Below, piece after piece: positions 22,120 to 32,223 of a DNA stretch of 64,000 nt. The DNA is taken from positions 1 through 64,000 of the forward strand of contig CAMVGM010000005.1 in assembly GCA_947167015.1 (NCBI GenBank). Reading direction: 5' to 3'. The DNA comes from an uncultured Bacteroidales bacterium (lineage in GTDB: Bacteria > Bacteroidota > Bacteroidia > Bacteroidales > UBA932). Both the position numbers and the translations under genes were made by a program. Every line of letters begins with the position of its first letter. The stretch's first letter is position 1. The notes below the pieces were generated by a model. It was not told where the DNA came from, did not search any database, and saw only the letters and a list, made by a program, of their open reading frames with translations.

Positions 22120-23320
22120 AACGGCCTCTAACCTTTTCCAATACATCCGCCACCTGCGCGGAAAGCAGGCTTTTGTCATATACTTCCACGGACAGACGGC
22201 GGGCGTTCCGGCCCCACCGGGCCAGCAATTCCGCATCATCCTTCACCGCCACGAGCTTCTCCGCCAGTTCCTCAGGTCGCTCCGGATCCACGAAAAACCC
22301 GCAGTCCTCCTTCTCGACAAGATCTTTTGTCCAACCTGCGGAATTCACGATGATCGGTTTGCCCGCCGAAAGAGAATCGAACAATTTATTGGGAGAATTC
22401 GTTTTCAAGATCGGCAGATTGAGAAATGTCGTAATGCTCGCATCACAACAATTCACGATTTCAGCGACGACATCCATCTTATGGCTGCCGAGGAACCGGA
22501 CATTATCCAACCCGTATTCTTCCGCCAATCGTTTCAAAAGCGGACAGGTAGCACCATCGCCAAGAAAAACAAAGATTATATCTTCATTACCTTTTTCCTT
22601 CAGCACCTTTGCCGAATCGATAATGTATTCCAGACCGTTCGCTCGCCCCATCGCGCCGAAGTGGATCACGTTAAACTTATTCAAGTCCAGTTGGAATTCC
22701 CGGACGATTTCCGGATTCGCAGGATGCGGGAAGAATTTGTCCGGCTTCGACATATTCGGAATCATCGCCGTTTTCTCGGGTGGCGTCCCGGCGGCAATCA
22801 CGCCTTCCTGCATCCCCGGAGACAAGGCCACGACGAATTCCGATTTCTCATAGATTTTCCGTTCCATCCTCCGCAGATACTTGATTGCCAACGGATTCTT
22901 TATGGCTCCTACTTCTATCGGGAACTCCGGCCACAGATCGCGGACCTCGAAGACATATTTCCAGCCCCGGCTCGCCTTCAAGCGCATTGCAATATAACCG
23001 ATCGTCAGCGGCGTCGATGTCGCATACACCAAATCCACGTTTTTCTGTTTCCTCGCTTCACGCAATGCCAGCCTGATGAAATTCAAAAAGGCATATACCT
23101 TCCTGGGCGCCGACATATAATTGCTGTAGTCGTTCTTGACATAGATAACATCTATCCCATCGATTGATTTCCGGCACGGATCCGGATGGGCCTTGTTAGT
23201 CGACGTGATCATCGTTACCTGATGACCGCGGCGGATCAGTTCCTGAGAAATCCAATAGGAACGCGTCCCGCCAGGTTCTGACGGGGTGATAAAATACTGG
23301 TGGATATATAGAATCTTCAT
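22112..23320 (-). CDS. Glycosyltransferase family 4 (WbuB-like)
   Basis: MKILYIHQYFITPSEPGGTRSYWISQELIRRGHQVTMIT; GRANGLEYIIDSAKVL; SAGKPIIVNSAGWTKDLVE. Confidence 0.9.
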   Translation of the reverse strand: MKILYIHQYFITPSEPGGTRSYWISQELIRRGHQVTMITSTNKAHPDPCRKSIDGIDVIYVKNDYSNYMSAPRKVYAFLNFIRLALREARKQKNVDLVYATSTPLTIGYIAMRLKASRGWKYVFEVRDLWPEFPIEVGAIKNPLAIKYLRRMERKIYEKSEFVVALSPGMQEGVIAAGTPPEKTAMIPNMSKPDKFFPHPANPEIVREFQLDLNKFNVIHFGAMGRANGLEYIIDSAKVLKEKGNEDIIFVFLGDGATCPLLKRLAEEYGLDNVRFLGSHKMDVVAEIVNCCDASITTFLNLPILKTNSPNKLFDSLSAGKPIIVNSAGWTKDLVEKEDCGFFVDPERPEELAEKLVAVKDDAELLARWGRNARRLSVEVYDKSLLSAQVADVLEKVRGRYV

Positions 23321-23333
23321 TACCGGATATGGA

Positions 23334-23924
23334 TTAACGGGCAGATACCCACTGATGTGTTTCAAAATCATATTTCCGGATAATGCGGGCAGGATTACCT
23401 ACGGCCATACAATAATCCGGAATGTTTTTAGTTACCACACTTCCTGCGCCGACGACACACCATTTCCCGATGTCAACGCCGGGCAGGACAATAACCTTTT
23501 CGCCAATCCAGGAGAACGCACCAATCCGCACCGGCTTTCCGACCAGGGGCTGCAAGCCATACGGGGTGCCGGACTCCGGATCAACTCCGTGGTTTTCAGC
23601 AATAACTGCCACGTGCCCGGCGATCAGCACATTGTTCTCTATGGACAGGGAACTGGCGGAAAGAGCGGAGAAGTTATCGCCGATATAACAGTTGTCTGCA
23701 ATCTCAATGACACCTTTTTCCCCTTCTTGATTCGTATAACAGGACAAGCGGCCGAAACGGCCGATGCGCACATTGTTCCCGAGACGGACTCCCTCCGGGG
23801 AATGCACGGTCAAACCGCGCCCGATGGAACAACCCCGTCCGACGCGGCTCATCCGCAGCAGTTTCAACCCATTGAACAAATAGGTGAGACACCCCTTGAC
23901 GAACACTTTCAATTTAGCAGTCAT
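23334..23924 (-). CDS. Left-handed beta-helix acyltransferase
   Basis: Hexapeptide repeats; HGVDPESGTPYGLQPLVGKPVRIGAFSWIGEKVIVLPGVDIGKWCVVGAGSVVTKNIPDYCMAVGNPARIIRKY. ATGA overlap start at 23924. Confidence 0.85.
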   Translation of the reverse strand: MTAKLKVFVKGCLTYLFNGLKLLRMSRVGRGCSIGRGLTVHSPEGVRLGNNVRIGRFGRLSCYTNQEGEKGVIEIADNCYIGDNFSALSASSLSIENNVLIAGHVAVIAENHGVDPESGTPYGLQPLVGKPVRIGAFSWIGEKVIVLPGVDIGKWCVVGAGSVVTKNIPDYCMAVGNPARIIRKYDFETHQWVSAR

Positions 23925-24886
23925 ATTCTGTCGTTTCGGATCCCATTCTGAATCATCTTGTCGGCCAGGGCGAGCAACCAGGCAAATACAGCCGTCAGCA
24001 AACAATAAAGCACGAGTCTTACCCAGGGACTGCCCGCAAAGTGACAGATGTTGAATGTGATGATATTAGACACGTATATCGGCAGCGAGTAGACTCCAAA
24101 CTTTTCCACGCCATCATAAAAAAGAGAAACGGCCTTATTATTCTCTTTCCGCTTAAAAAGTATTTCTGCGATAATGAACAACACCAGAAGAAGAGAAGGT
24201 GCGGCCATATCCATCAGGAACGTGCCCGGCATTTTCAAGAAAACACCTATAAGAAGGCAAACGCTGGAGATCAACCATGCGTAGAAATAAAACAGAGTAT
24301 CCTCCCGTTTATGGTAACAAAGCACACCCAGACAAAAAACAGGAATCCGTGCGATGGCACATTCGTGCAACTCGTTCAGGTCCAAGCAAAAAACCAATCC
24401 TGCACAAAGCAACAAAAACAACAGCCATATCCAAATGGACCTGACCAGTTTAAAGAGAACCGGGAACAGCAGATAAAAAAGGACAAGCACGCTCAGGTAC
24501 CAGTCGAACTGCACGCCTCCGACACAATAATATGACAGTGAAGTAACATTACATATCCAGCCAAACCACGAGAGTCTCGTTCCCTGAAGCGTAATGATGA
24601 CGCTGACGGCAACGGCCATTATGACATATAGAGGGACAATCCTCGAAAAGCGACGTTTATAAAAAACCGGAAGTGCGTTTTTCTCATACGAAAAGCACAG
24701 TGAATACCCACTCAAAAAAAGAAAGATGTCCACCCCGATCATTCCTGGAGCAAAAACCTTCAAAAAAGGCAAACGGGTAACCTGGGAGTGGCAAAGAATC
24801 ACCAGTATCATTGCCACACCCATAAGCCACTGCTTATACTTCAATATTTCACGGCCGCATCGACTGAATACAGTAATAGCCGACAT
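23921..24886 (-). CDS. Membrane acyltransferase 3 family protein
   Basis: FLFLSGYSLCFSYEKNALPVFYKRRFSRIVPLYVIMA; multiple TM segments. Confidence 0.85.
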   Translation of the reverse strand: MSAITVFSRCGREILKYKQWLMGVAMILVILCHSQVTRLPFLKVFAPGMIGVDIFLFLSGYSLCFSYEKNALPVFYKRRFSRIVPLYVIMAVAVSVIITLQGTRLSWFGWICNVTSLSYYCVGGVQFDWYLSVLVLFYLLFPVLFKLVRSIWIWLLFLLLCAGLVFCLDLNELHECAIARIPVFCLGVLCYHKREDTLFYFYAWLISSVCLLIGVFLKMPGTFLMDMAAPSLLLVLFIIAEILFKRKENNKAVSLFYDGVEKFGVYSLPIYVSNIITFNICHFAGSPWVRLVLYCLLTAVFAWLLALADKMIQNGIRNDRI

Positions 24887-24890
24887 TCAC

Positions 24891-25733
24891 TTAAGCATTT
24901 GTTTTTGTATTCACTGCAGCCAGAGAGCGGTCTGACACAGACTCGAATCCAAGTTTTAAAGCTATTTTCTTGATGAACGGGCTCTTCCCTGCCAGGGAAG
25001 CCCCCAGTTTTTTCATTCTGTATTTGAGATATTCTTTCCCCGCCATGACCGGACGGCTCCGAGTGTCGACATCCACGCCCAGTCCCCGCATCTTTCGTAC
25101 GGCATCCGGCAGATATTTTCCTTGCACCGCCATATGACAGATATGCAGAGGATTGGCAGGGTCGAAAACGCCGACCATCGTGTCATTATTTCTGGGGGCA
25201 AGTTTGGCTTCTTCGATACGCCTCGCCTCAAAAAGCCAGGGATTGTAATCCCCGTCCCCGATAAGGGACAGGAAATGCTCCCTCTCCCAGATGGCTGCCA
25301 GCAGACTGACTCCATAAGGCAAATCCGCCGGTATGATTCTCAGTGCCGGGTTCTTCTCGTATGAAGGCGTGTTGATCCTGGAAAAAGAAAGAAGCTTATA
25401 ATAATCTATCTTTTCCGTTCGCATCAACTCCAACGCTTGTTCCATATATGCCGTGGAGACTTGTCCGGACAGGAAAAAGTCCTCAAGAAGGAAACAGACA
25501 TATTTTGTCCGGATTTGCTCCAACGCCGTCCGGGTACGCGTACTCCACTGTGCCGTTTCGCCGCAGTTCACGACACGCACGTCCGGGTCGGGGCACTGCT
25601 TCTGATTATTCGCAAGGACAAGTTCATAGGGACAATCCGGCCAATATTTTCGGAAACAGGCAAAGAATCCCGGCCACATATCACTATACCCGTCATAGGA
25701 AACAACCAGGATCGTCAGTTCTTTCTTATCCAT
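24891..25733 (-). CDS. Putative glycosyltransferase (divergent)
   Basis: ELTILVVSYDGYSDMWPGFFACFRKYWPDCPYELVLANNQ; FLLEDFFLSGQV resembles nucleotide-diphosphosugar transferases. Confidence 0.6.
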   Translation of the reverse strand: MDKKELTILVVSYDGYSDMWPGFFACFRKYWPDCPYELVLANNQKQCPDPDVRVVNCGETAQWSTRTRTALEQIRTKYVCFLLEDFFLSGQVSTAYMEQALELMRTEKIDYYKLLSFSRINTPSYEKNPALRIIPADLPYGVSLLAAIWEREHFLSLIGDGDYNPWLFEARRIEEAKLAPRNNDTMVGVFDPANPLHICHMAVQGKYLPDAVRKMRGLGVDVDTRSRPVMAGKEYLKYRMKKLGASLAGKSPFIKKIALKLGFESVSDRSLAAVNTKTNA

Positions 25734-25738
25734 CGATT

Positions 25739-26311
25739 CTATTCTATAGATTGCCCTTTGGCTACGAATTCAGCAAAACTCTGAAGCCGCGCATCCTTTG
25801 CGGAGGTAATCAGATTCTCCTTCCCTACCCTGTCAATCGGCCATTGGACCGCGATGTCCGGATCGTCATACCGGATGCCGCTGTCATATTCCGGAGCATA
25901 ACGGTCCGTACATTTATAGGAAAAGATGCTGCCCTCCTCCAACGCCAGGTATCCGTGGGCGAATCCCTTCGGTATGAACAACTCCAGATGATTTGACTCC
26001 GACAACTCGAACCCTTCCCACCGGCCGAAGGTCGGGGAGCCGAAACGCAGGTCGACGGCAACGTCAAAAACGGCGCCGCGAATGACACGAATCAGTTTCC
26101 CCTGCGAATACTTCTGCTGAAAATGAAGGCCCCGGATCGTCCCCTTCCTGGATTTCGACTCATTGCTTTCGATGACGAAATCCGGCAATCCGTTCCTCGC
26201 AAAGGTCTCTTTCTCAAAATCCTTGATAAAATAACCCCGCTCGTCTTCAAAAACGTGGGGCTCGATCAGCGTCAAGCCTTCGATCGATGTCTTATGGAAT
26301 ATGATAGGCAT
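25739..26311 (-). CDS. dTDP-4-dehydrorhamnose 3,5-epimerase-like protein (paralog 1, inside CDP-sugar cluster)
   Basis: LIEPHVFEDERGYFIKDFEK; GTIRGLHFQ; VIRGAVFDVAVDLRFGSPTFGRWEGFEL; FIPKGFAHGYLAL. Confidence 0.88.
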   Translation of the reverse strand: MPIIFHKTSIEGLTLIEPHVFEDERGYFIKDFEKETFARNGLPDFVIESNESKSRKGTIRGLHFQQKYSQGKLIRVIRGAVFDVAVDLRFGSPTFGRWEGFELSESNHLELFIPKGFAHGYLALEEGSIFSYKCTDRYAPEYDSGIRYDDPDIAVQWPIDRVGKENLITSAKDARLQSFAEFVAKGQSIE

Positions 26312-27225
26312 TAGATAATTGATTTCATCCAGTTAATTGTTTTCAATACACCCTCCTCAAAACTGAATCGGGTACGATAGCCGGTATCGGCAACCAAGGA
26401 GGATATGTCAAACCATTCGGCAAGGTATCTCGTACCATCATCCGGCCGTGCCCCGATTTTGATTCTCTCCTCGGCACCCATAATTCTCCCGATCTCCTTC
26501 AGGTAATCCGACAGGATCCGGATGTCCCCGCTGCCCACATAATAGGCGTTGCGGGTAGTCTGACGATCTCCCAGCAGATATGCCGCATAAGCCAGGTCCT
26601 CGATATACAGCAGATCATACGGCTGGTCGGCGGGGCCGAAACCCGCATCCCGTCCGGAGAGCAGTTCCTTGATGGTATAACCGACAATATTGCCGTTGAT
26701 GCTGTAAGGCCCGAACAGGTTGGAGAACTGCATCCAGACATAGTCGATCCCCTGCCGCTGACTCTCGATGTCCACCAGGCAGTGCGTCATATGCTTGCAG
26801 ACACCGTAGATATTGTTCACGGCCTTGGCGGAAAGATTCAGGATATTGCCCGCTATCCGTTCCGTAACCGTTCCGGCAAACAGGATCTTCTTGCACCCGA
26901 TCGCCGCAGCGGCACCGACCGCATCGCAGGCATATTTCACATTATCCAGCTGGATGGAGTAATCAGCCCGGCCGTTTCCGCCAGCGGAAACCCACGCCAG
27001 ATGATACATTACATCAAAATCGCGGTCACGGATCCGGTCCGGCAACGATCGGAACTCGCTCAGATCGCAATACACAACGTCGACGGCCGGGAATTCCTTG
27101 AACATCGAGATGTTCTCGTTCTCGTCCTTGATCACGGCCGTAACCCGCACGTCGTGCCGCTGCAGTTCGCGAACGAGCCAATAGCCGACGAACCCGTTCG
27201 CACCAGTCACAATCGCTTTCTTCAT
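26311..27225 (-). CDS. NAD-dependent epimerase/dehydratase (SDR)
   Basis: AIVTGANGFVGYWLVREL (GxxGxxG); NIYGVCKHM (YxxxK). Confidence 0.85.
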   Translation of the reverse strand: MKKAIVTGANGFVGYWLVRELQRHDVRVTAVIKDENENISMFKEFPAVDVVYCDLSEFRSLPDRIRDRDFDVMYHLAWVSAGGNGRADYSIQLDNVKYACDAVGAAAAIGCKKILFAGTVTERIAGNILNLSAKAVNNIYGVCKHMTHCLVDIESQRQGIDYVWMQFSNLFGPYSINGNIVGYTIKELLSGRDAGFGPADQPYDLLYIEDLAYAAYLLGDRQTTRNAYYVGSGDIRILSDYLKEIGRIMGAEERIKIGARPDDGTRYLAEWFDISSLVADTGYRTRFSFEEGVLKTINWMKSII

Positions 27226-28301
27226 TTACGGAGATAGTTTTCGATTTCTTCTAAACAAAGTGACATCACGTCGCAGGTCTTATAGCGTTTGTACCAGTCG
27301 ACCGTCAGGTCAACGCTGTCCGCAGCTTTAAGCCGGGGACGCCATCCCAGGCGTGACTTCACTTTTCCGATATCCAGCATCAGCAACTGAGCCTCGTGCA
27401 GCGCATCCGGATCGGATACGTCTCTCAGTTCTCCGCGGCCATAACTCTTGACTATGGCCGAAGCGACATCCCATACAGTCAGGACGGAATCCTGTTCCGG
27501 CCCGAAGTTCCAACCCTCGCAGTACTCCGTGGGATGCTCCCACATCTTCTGCGCCAGAAGGAGATAGCCACCAAGGGGCTCCAGGACGTGCTCCCACGGG
27601 CGCACGGATCTCGGGCTGCGAATCTCGACAGGGCGGTCGGCTTCCAATGCACGGATACAGTCGGGAATAATCCGGTCCTTCGCCCAGTCTCCACCGCCGA
27701 TCACATTGCCGGCACGGACACTGGACAGACTCACGTGATGCTTCTTTCCGAACTCAGAGGGATTGAAGAAACTCCGGCGCCACGACTGGATGGCAATCTC
27801 ACAGGCGCCCTTGCTGGAAGAATAAGGGTCATATCCTCCGAAGGGGTCGTCTTCCTTGTATCCCCGCAACTGCTCCTTGTTGTCGTAGCACTTGTCCGTC
27901 GTAATCATCACGCCGACACGGACGCTGTCCGTGGCGCGAATGGCTTCCATCACGTTGACCGTGCCCATCACGTTCGTCTGGTATGTCTCGACGGGAAAGT
28001 CATAACTGAGCCGGACCAGGGGCTGGGCGGCCAGATGGAAAACGATTTCCGGACGAAACTCGTCAAAAATGGCTTTCATCTTCTCCCCGTCACGGATATC
28101 CGCACGAAGGTCCGCCTTGATTCTCTTCCCGATTCCGGAAAGCACATAATTATCCTTTTCCGAATACGGATCCAGTCCGACGCCGATCACCTCGGCGCCC
28201 ATCTCGTGAAGCCAGATGGAGAGCCAACTGCCTTTAAAACCGGTGTGGCCGGTTACCAGGACCCGCTTTCCGGCATAAAAACCGTCAAAAATATCTACCA
28301 T
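27222..28301 (-). CDS. rfbG: CDP-glucose 4,6-dehydratase
   Basis: KRVLVTGHTGFKGSWLSIWLHEMGAEVIGVGLDP; HLAAQPLVRLSYDFPVETYQTNVMGTVNVMEAIR; TTDKCYDN; DPYSSSKGACE. Confidence 0.92.
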   Translation of the reverse strand: MVDIFDGFYAGKRVLVTGHTGFKGSWLSIWLHEMGAEVIGVGLDPYSEKDNYVLSGIGKRIKADLRADIRDGEKMKAIFDEFRPEIVFHLAAQPLVRLSYDFPVETYQTNVMGTVNVMEAIRATDSVRVGVMITTDKCYDNKEQLRGYKEDDPFGGYDPYSSSKGACEIAIQSWRRSFFNPSEFGKKHHVSLSSVRAGNVIGGGDWAKDRIIPDCIRALEADRPVEIRSPRSVRPWEHVLEPLGGYLLLAQKMWEHPTEYCEGWNFGPEQDSVLTVWDVASAIVKSYGRGELRDVSDPDALHEAQLLMLDIGKVKSRLGWRPRLKAADSVDLTVDWYKRYKTCDVMSLCLEEIENYLRK

Positions 28302-28306
28302 TTTTC

Positions 28307-29077
28307 CTACCAGGTTTTCCAGGGGGCCTCACCTTTTGCCCACAGTTTTTCCAATCGTTCCTTGTCACGCAGGGTATCCATACACTGCCAGAAACCCATA
28401 TGCTTGTAACAACTGAGTTCCCCGTCCTTCACCAGGTTTTCGAGCGGGTCCCGCTCGAAAACGGTATCGTCGCCGGAGATGTAATCAAAGACCGCCGGTT
28501 CCAATACCATAAAGCCGGCATTGATCCATCCGGAATCGGCCCGGCTCTTCTCGCGGAAACCCTTGACACGGTCGCCGTCGATATCCAGTACGCCGAAACG
28601 GCTTTCGGGAAGGATGGCCGTCATCGTGGCCAGACGCCCCGCCTTGCGATGAAAGGCGATGGTTTCCCGAATGTCGACATCCGAGACACCGTCACCATAC
28701 GTCAACAGGAAAGCCTCGTCCCCGATATACGGCCGGATTCGCTTGATGCGTCCTCCGGTCATCGTATTCAGTCCCGTGTCCACGACGGTCACTTTCCAGG
28801 GCTCCGCCTGGTTGGAATGAATGGTCATCAGATTTCCCTGGGACAAGTCGAACGTAATATCACTCGTATGCAGGTAATAATTGGCGAACCATTCCTTGAT
28901 GATATGCTGCTTGTAACCTGCACAGATGACGAACTCGTTGATTCCATACGAGGAATAATGTTTCATTATATGCCACAGGATGGGCATACCGCCGATTTCA
29001 ATCATCGGTTTGGGTTTCAAGTGGCTCTCTTCGGAAATCCTTGTTCCGAAACCTCCGGCTAATAGAACAGCTTTCAT
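28307..29077 (-). CDS. rfbF: Glucose-1-phosphate cytidylyltransferase
   Basis: MKAVLLAGGFGTRISEESHLKPKPMIEIGGMPILWHIMKHYSSYGINEFVICAGYK; adjacent to rfbG. Confidence 0.94.
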   Translation of the reverse strand: MKAVLLAGGFGTRISEESHLKPKPMIEIGGMPILWHIMKHYSSYGINEFVICAGYKQHIIKEWFANYYLHTSDITFDLSQGNLMTIHSNQAEPWKVTVVDTGLNTMTGGRIKRIRPYIGDEAFLLTYGDGVSDVDIRETIAFHRKAGRLATMTAILPESRFGVLDIDGDRVKGFREKSRADSGWINAGFMVLEPAVFDYISGDDTVFERDPLENLVKDGELSCYKHMGFWQCMDTLRDKERLEKLWAKGEAPWKTW

Positions 29078-30294
29078 CCTTGTATATTAAAAACATGGTT
29101 ATAATAATCCTTCGCGGCGGCAGCATCCGTCATCCGCCGTGCAGTCAATACCGCCTGACGGGAAATTTCCGTCTTTTCGGCTGCATCCATTGCATTGATT
29201 TTCCTGATGGTAGCCGCGAGTTCCACGGCATCCCCTGCAGCGCACAGGAATCCGTTTTTGCCATTCTCGATGATTCCGTCCATCCCCTCCCCACGGGAGG
29301 CGATTACCAGACAGCCACGCGACATCGCTTCAAGGTAAACAAGCCCGAACGTCTCGTCACGGCTGATCATCACAAAGCAGTCCGCCGCATCATAATAGGC
29401 CACGACCTGTTCTCTGGCGACCTTCCCCGCAAAGTGAACCCTGTCCTGAATGCCCTGGTTCTCCGCATATCGTACCAGGTCATCAAACAACACATTCTTT
29501 TTTCCGACATAAGTCAGGTTGAAAGACTCCTTCCCGTAAACATCCAGCAGAGCGGACATCACTTCTTGCGGGTATTTCCGGCGGATGAATTGCCCGACAT
29601 ACAGGAAATCTTTCAAGGGAGTATCCGAAAAAGTCCTTACCGTTTCTGAAGAGACGAAATCCGCAGGAATGCCGGAATAACAATGGAAAAAACGGAAGTT
29701 CTTTCCAAAAGCCTTCTCGAACCGATCCCGGATTGAAACCGACCTGTACCCGATACAGTCAAATGAAGCCAGCAACTTCTTGAAACTGAATGGATAGTTC
29801 CTCTTGATCTGCCCCGGAATGTCGCTTGAGTGAAGCACCAGGCTGGTGCGTGCCTCCGGATACAGTTTCTTCAGTTGGGGAATCAGTTCCAGTTGCGGAT
29901 TCGTAAAATGCCCCAGGATCGCATCCGGTCTCCAGTTTTCCGCACGGAGCTTTTCTTGGATGATGCGCAAGGTTTCTTTCGCGCATTTTCTCGTAATGCG
30001 GAAGTGCGGGACGATCTTCACAAGCGGAAGGCCGTATACCCTGACGCCATCCATTTCATACTCCACCACCTCGCGGTTTGACATATCGGCCAGATAAGCC
30101 CCTAAATATTTCTGTGTAAGTCCCGGAAAACGATTGGCGATTCTTTGGTAAACGGCCGGGAAGCAGGAACGCATATGGACAACGATGACCTGATGCCCCA
30201 TCTTTATCCACTCTTTCACAAAAAAATGACACACTTCCGTTCCCGGGCGTCCGGGACTGGGATAGATCGTAGTCAGCAACAGTATTCTGCTCAT
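29074..30294 (-). CDS. Glycosyltransferase family 4
   Basis: LLLTTIYPSPGRPGTEVCHFFVKEWIKMGHQVIVVH; FVMISRDETFGLVYLEAMSRGCLVIAS. Confidence 0.9.
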   Translation of the reverse strand: MSRILLLTTIYPSPGRPGTEVCHFFVKEWIKMGHQVIVVHMRSCFPAVYQRIANRFPGLTQKYLGAYLADMSNREVVEYEMDGVRVYGLPLVKIVPHFRITRKCAKETLRIIQEKLRAENWRPDAILGHFTNPQLELIPQLKKLYPEARTSLVLHSSDIPGQIKRNYPFSFKKLLASFDCIGYRSVSIRDRFEKAFGKNFRFFHCYSGIPADFVSSETVRTFSDTPLKDFLYVGQFIRRKYPQEVMSALLDVYGKESFNLTYVGKKNVLFDDLVRYAENQGIQDRVHFAGKVAREQVVAYYDAADCFVMISRDETFGLVYLEAMSRGCLVIASRGEGMDGIIENGKNGFLCAAGDAVELAATIRKINAMDAAEKTEISRQAVLTARRMTDAAAAKDYYNHVFNIQG

Positions 30295-30307
30295 TGACGT
30301 TCTAGGT

Positions 30308-31090
30308 TTAGTTCGATTGCAATCTGAATTTATACCGGATGCCGCAATTCATCCATTTGAAGCCCTGCCACTCCACCATACACTCAAAACGGTCATCCCA
30401 CAGGGAAACCACACTTCCGACATTCACCGTTCGCGTGTCATACTCGGCAATCAGCTTGACTTCTTTCAACAGACCGTGGTCGGACAGCCATACCGGGCTC
30501 CAGCAAACACCTGCGCAAACGCCGTTCAGGCGATAATCCTGCCGTTTGTTGTAGATATATCCCAAGTGCCCGGAAACCATTCCGTACGCGGTGTCGAAAT
30601 GCTTGGATGAAACGATATAGGTGCGGTTGAAGTAGCCATTGTTCTTGGACACATCAGAACCGATATATCCTTCTCCTTTCTGGGACACAGGATCGCTGAT
30701 GCCGACGACAATGCTGGGCATATATTGCCAGAACTCCCCCTCCTTCAGCAATTGCACCCGCGCAGCGAAATGGCGGTCCTGGTTGAAAAGAATCATATCC
30801 CGCTGCGTCGGTTTCTTATTCTTCTTTCCGTCGATGATCGTACAGATATATGCGACTTCCAGCCGTGACCAAAAGGCTATGCTGAATCCATAGGAGAAGG
30901 TCGTATACTCCCATTTGGGCGATGCGGTCGCGTGCTGGTTCAAGACGGTGTTCGTTATGGAAACCACACCCGACTGCTGCATTTCTGCAGAAGGCATCTG
31001 CAACAGCCCCGTCACCGAGTCAGTGAACTGGGCCGACAGACCGACCGGAATCAGCAGCGACAGGATGATTAGCGGTAGCCTGATCTTCAT
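30308..31090 (-). CDS. YjbH-like exopolysaccharide-associated outer membrane protein
   Basis: Signal peptide; QFTDSVTGLLQMPSAEMQQSGVVSIT...; beta-strand-rich, resembles YjbH-domain proteins. Confidence 0.6.
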   Translation of the reverse strand: MKIRLPLIILSLLIPVGLSAQFTDSVTGLLQMPSAEMQQSGVVSITNTVLNQHATASPKWEYTTFSYGFSIAFWSRLEVAYICTIIDGKKNKKPTQRDMILFNQDRHFAARVQLLKEGEFWQYMPSIVVGISDPVSQKGEGYIGSDVSKNNGYFNRTYIVSSKHFDTAYGMVSGHLGYIYNKRQDYRLNGVCAGVCWSPVWLSDHGLLKEVKLIAEYDTRTVNVGSVVSLWDDRFECMVEWQGFKWMNCGIRYKFRLQSN

Positions 31091-32223
31091 AAACCCATAA
31101 CCCTTTTGACCGCTTCCGACATCCGCGCCCTGCCGGAAGAGAAACTGAAATTGTCCAAATATTGGTTCCGAATAAACGCCCGGTCATAAGACGCCCCGGC
31201 CGTCAAGATCGTCTCAAGGCCTTTTTTAAACGAGGCCCCGTCCGAATAGACCTGGAAGAACGGTTGTCCGGCAAACTGCTCGTAACCCCTGGCGGACACC
31301 TTATGCACCAGAACGGGCAGGCCCTGCCTCATCCCGTCCATCACCCGCAGTTTCAGGCCACCGCCGACTTGTGTAGGGCACAGGAAGATATCCGCCTGGC
31401 GGACGATCTCGCTCATATCCTTCGGATTCGGGACAACGCTGATATTCCCGTATTTCTGAGCCAGCCCGAGGACTTCTTCCGCAGGGTCGCGACCGGCAAG
31501 GACTATTCTGGAATCCGGTGCGGTCTGCATTGCCAGGTCATAGTAATGCTCCATAAAATCCTTGATTCCAGCCCGTGTCTGCACCGTACAGAGGCTTCCG
31601 GTGATCGCTATCGTCAAAGGATGAGGGCCTTCCGGTCCTTCAAGCGAAACGTGTCCCTCCGCCGGTTCCGGTTCGAAAACACCGAGCAGGAAGGGATCGG
31701 AGCCGGCAGTCCCGTAATAATCCCGGAAAAGGGCGATATCGGCACCGGTCAGAAAACAGTTCAGGTCCGCCTTTTTATAAGCGTTCTTTTCCAACAGGTT
31801 GACCAGCACGGGAGTGCGTCCCCGAAGCGTCAGGGCGGACTTGTTGTCCATATGGTACTCCCGCTCGCAATTGTGATGTATGACCAGGATTCGCAACCCG
31901 GACGCGTGGATGATGTCCATCATATCTCCGGCATAGATACCGCCGTTGACGACGCACAGCCCATATTCGGAGGAAGCCCTCTTCAAGTATTTCTTGATGA
32001 AAGACTTATATCGGTGCGGGCTCGGATTGAGGCGCTGCAGGGGCGTTCGCTTCGGCGCCCCGATTGCCGTGGAGAACGCGCCATAACAAGCCTCGGACGG
32101 GCAGACGATATCAACCATCCCGGGGAAAAGAGACTCCAGGGCATTATAATACGCCAAGGCGGCCAACCCGCCGCCGGAACGGACATTCAAATTATAAGGT
32201 GCGACAAACAAAATCTTCTTCAT
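31087..32223 (-). CDS. Glycosyltransferase (GT4-like)
   Basis: ILFVAPYNLNVRSGGGLAALAYYNALE; ADIFLCPTQVGGGLKLRVMDGMRQGLPVLVH. Confidence 0.82.
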   Translation of the reverse strand: MKKILFVAPYNLNVRSGGGLAALAYYNALESLFPGMVDIVCPSEACYGAFSTAIGAPKRTPLQRLNPSPHRYKSFIKKYLKRASSEYGLCVVNGGIYAGDMMDIIHASGLRILVIHHNCEREYHMDNKSALTLRGRTPVLVNLLEKNAYKKADLNCFLTGADIALFRDYYGTAGSDPFLLGVFEPEPAEGHVSLEGPEGPHPLTIAITGSLCTVQTRAGIKDFMEHYYDLAMQTAPDSRIVLAGRDPAEEVLGLAQKYGNISVVPNPKDMSEIVRQADIFLCPTQVGGGLKLRVMDGMRQGLPVLVHKVSARGYEQFAGQPFFQVYSDGASFKKGLETILTAGASYDRAFIRNQYLDNFSFSSGRARMSEAVKRVMGL

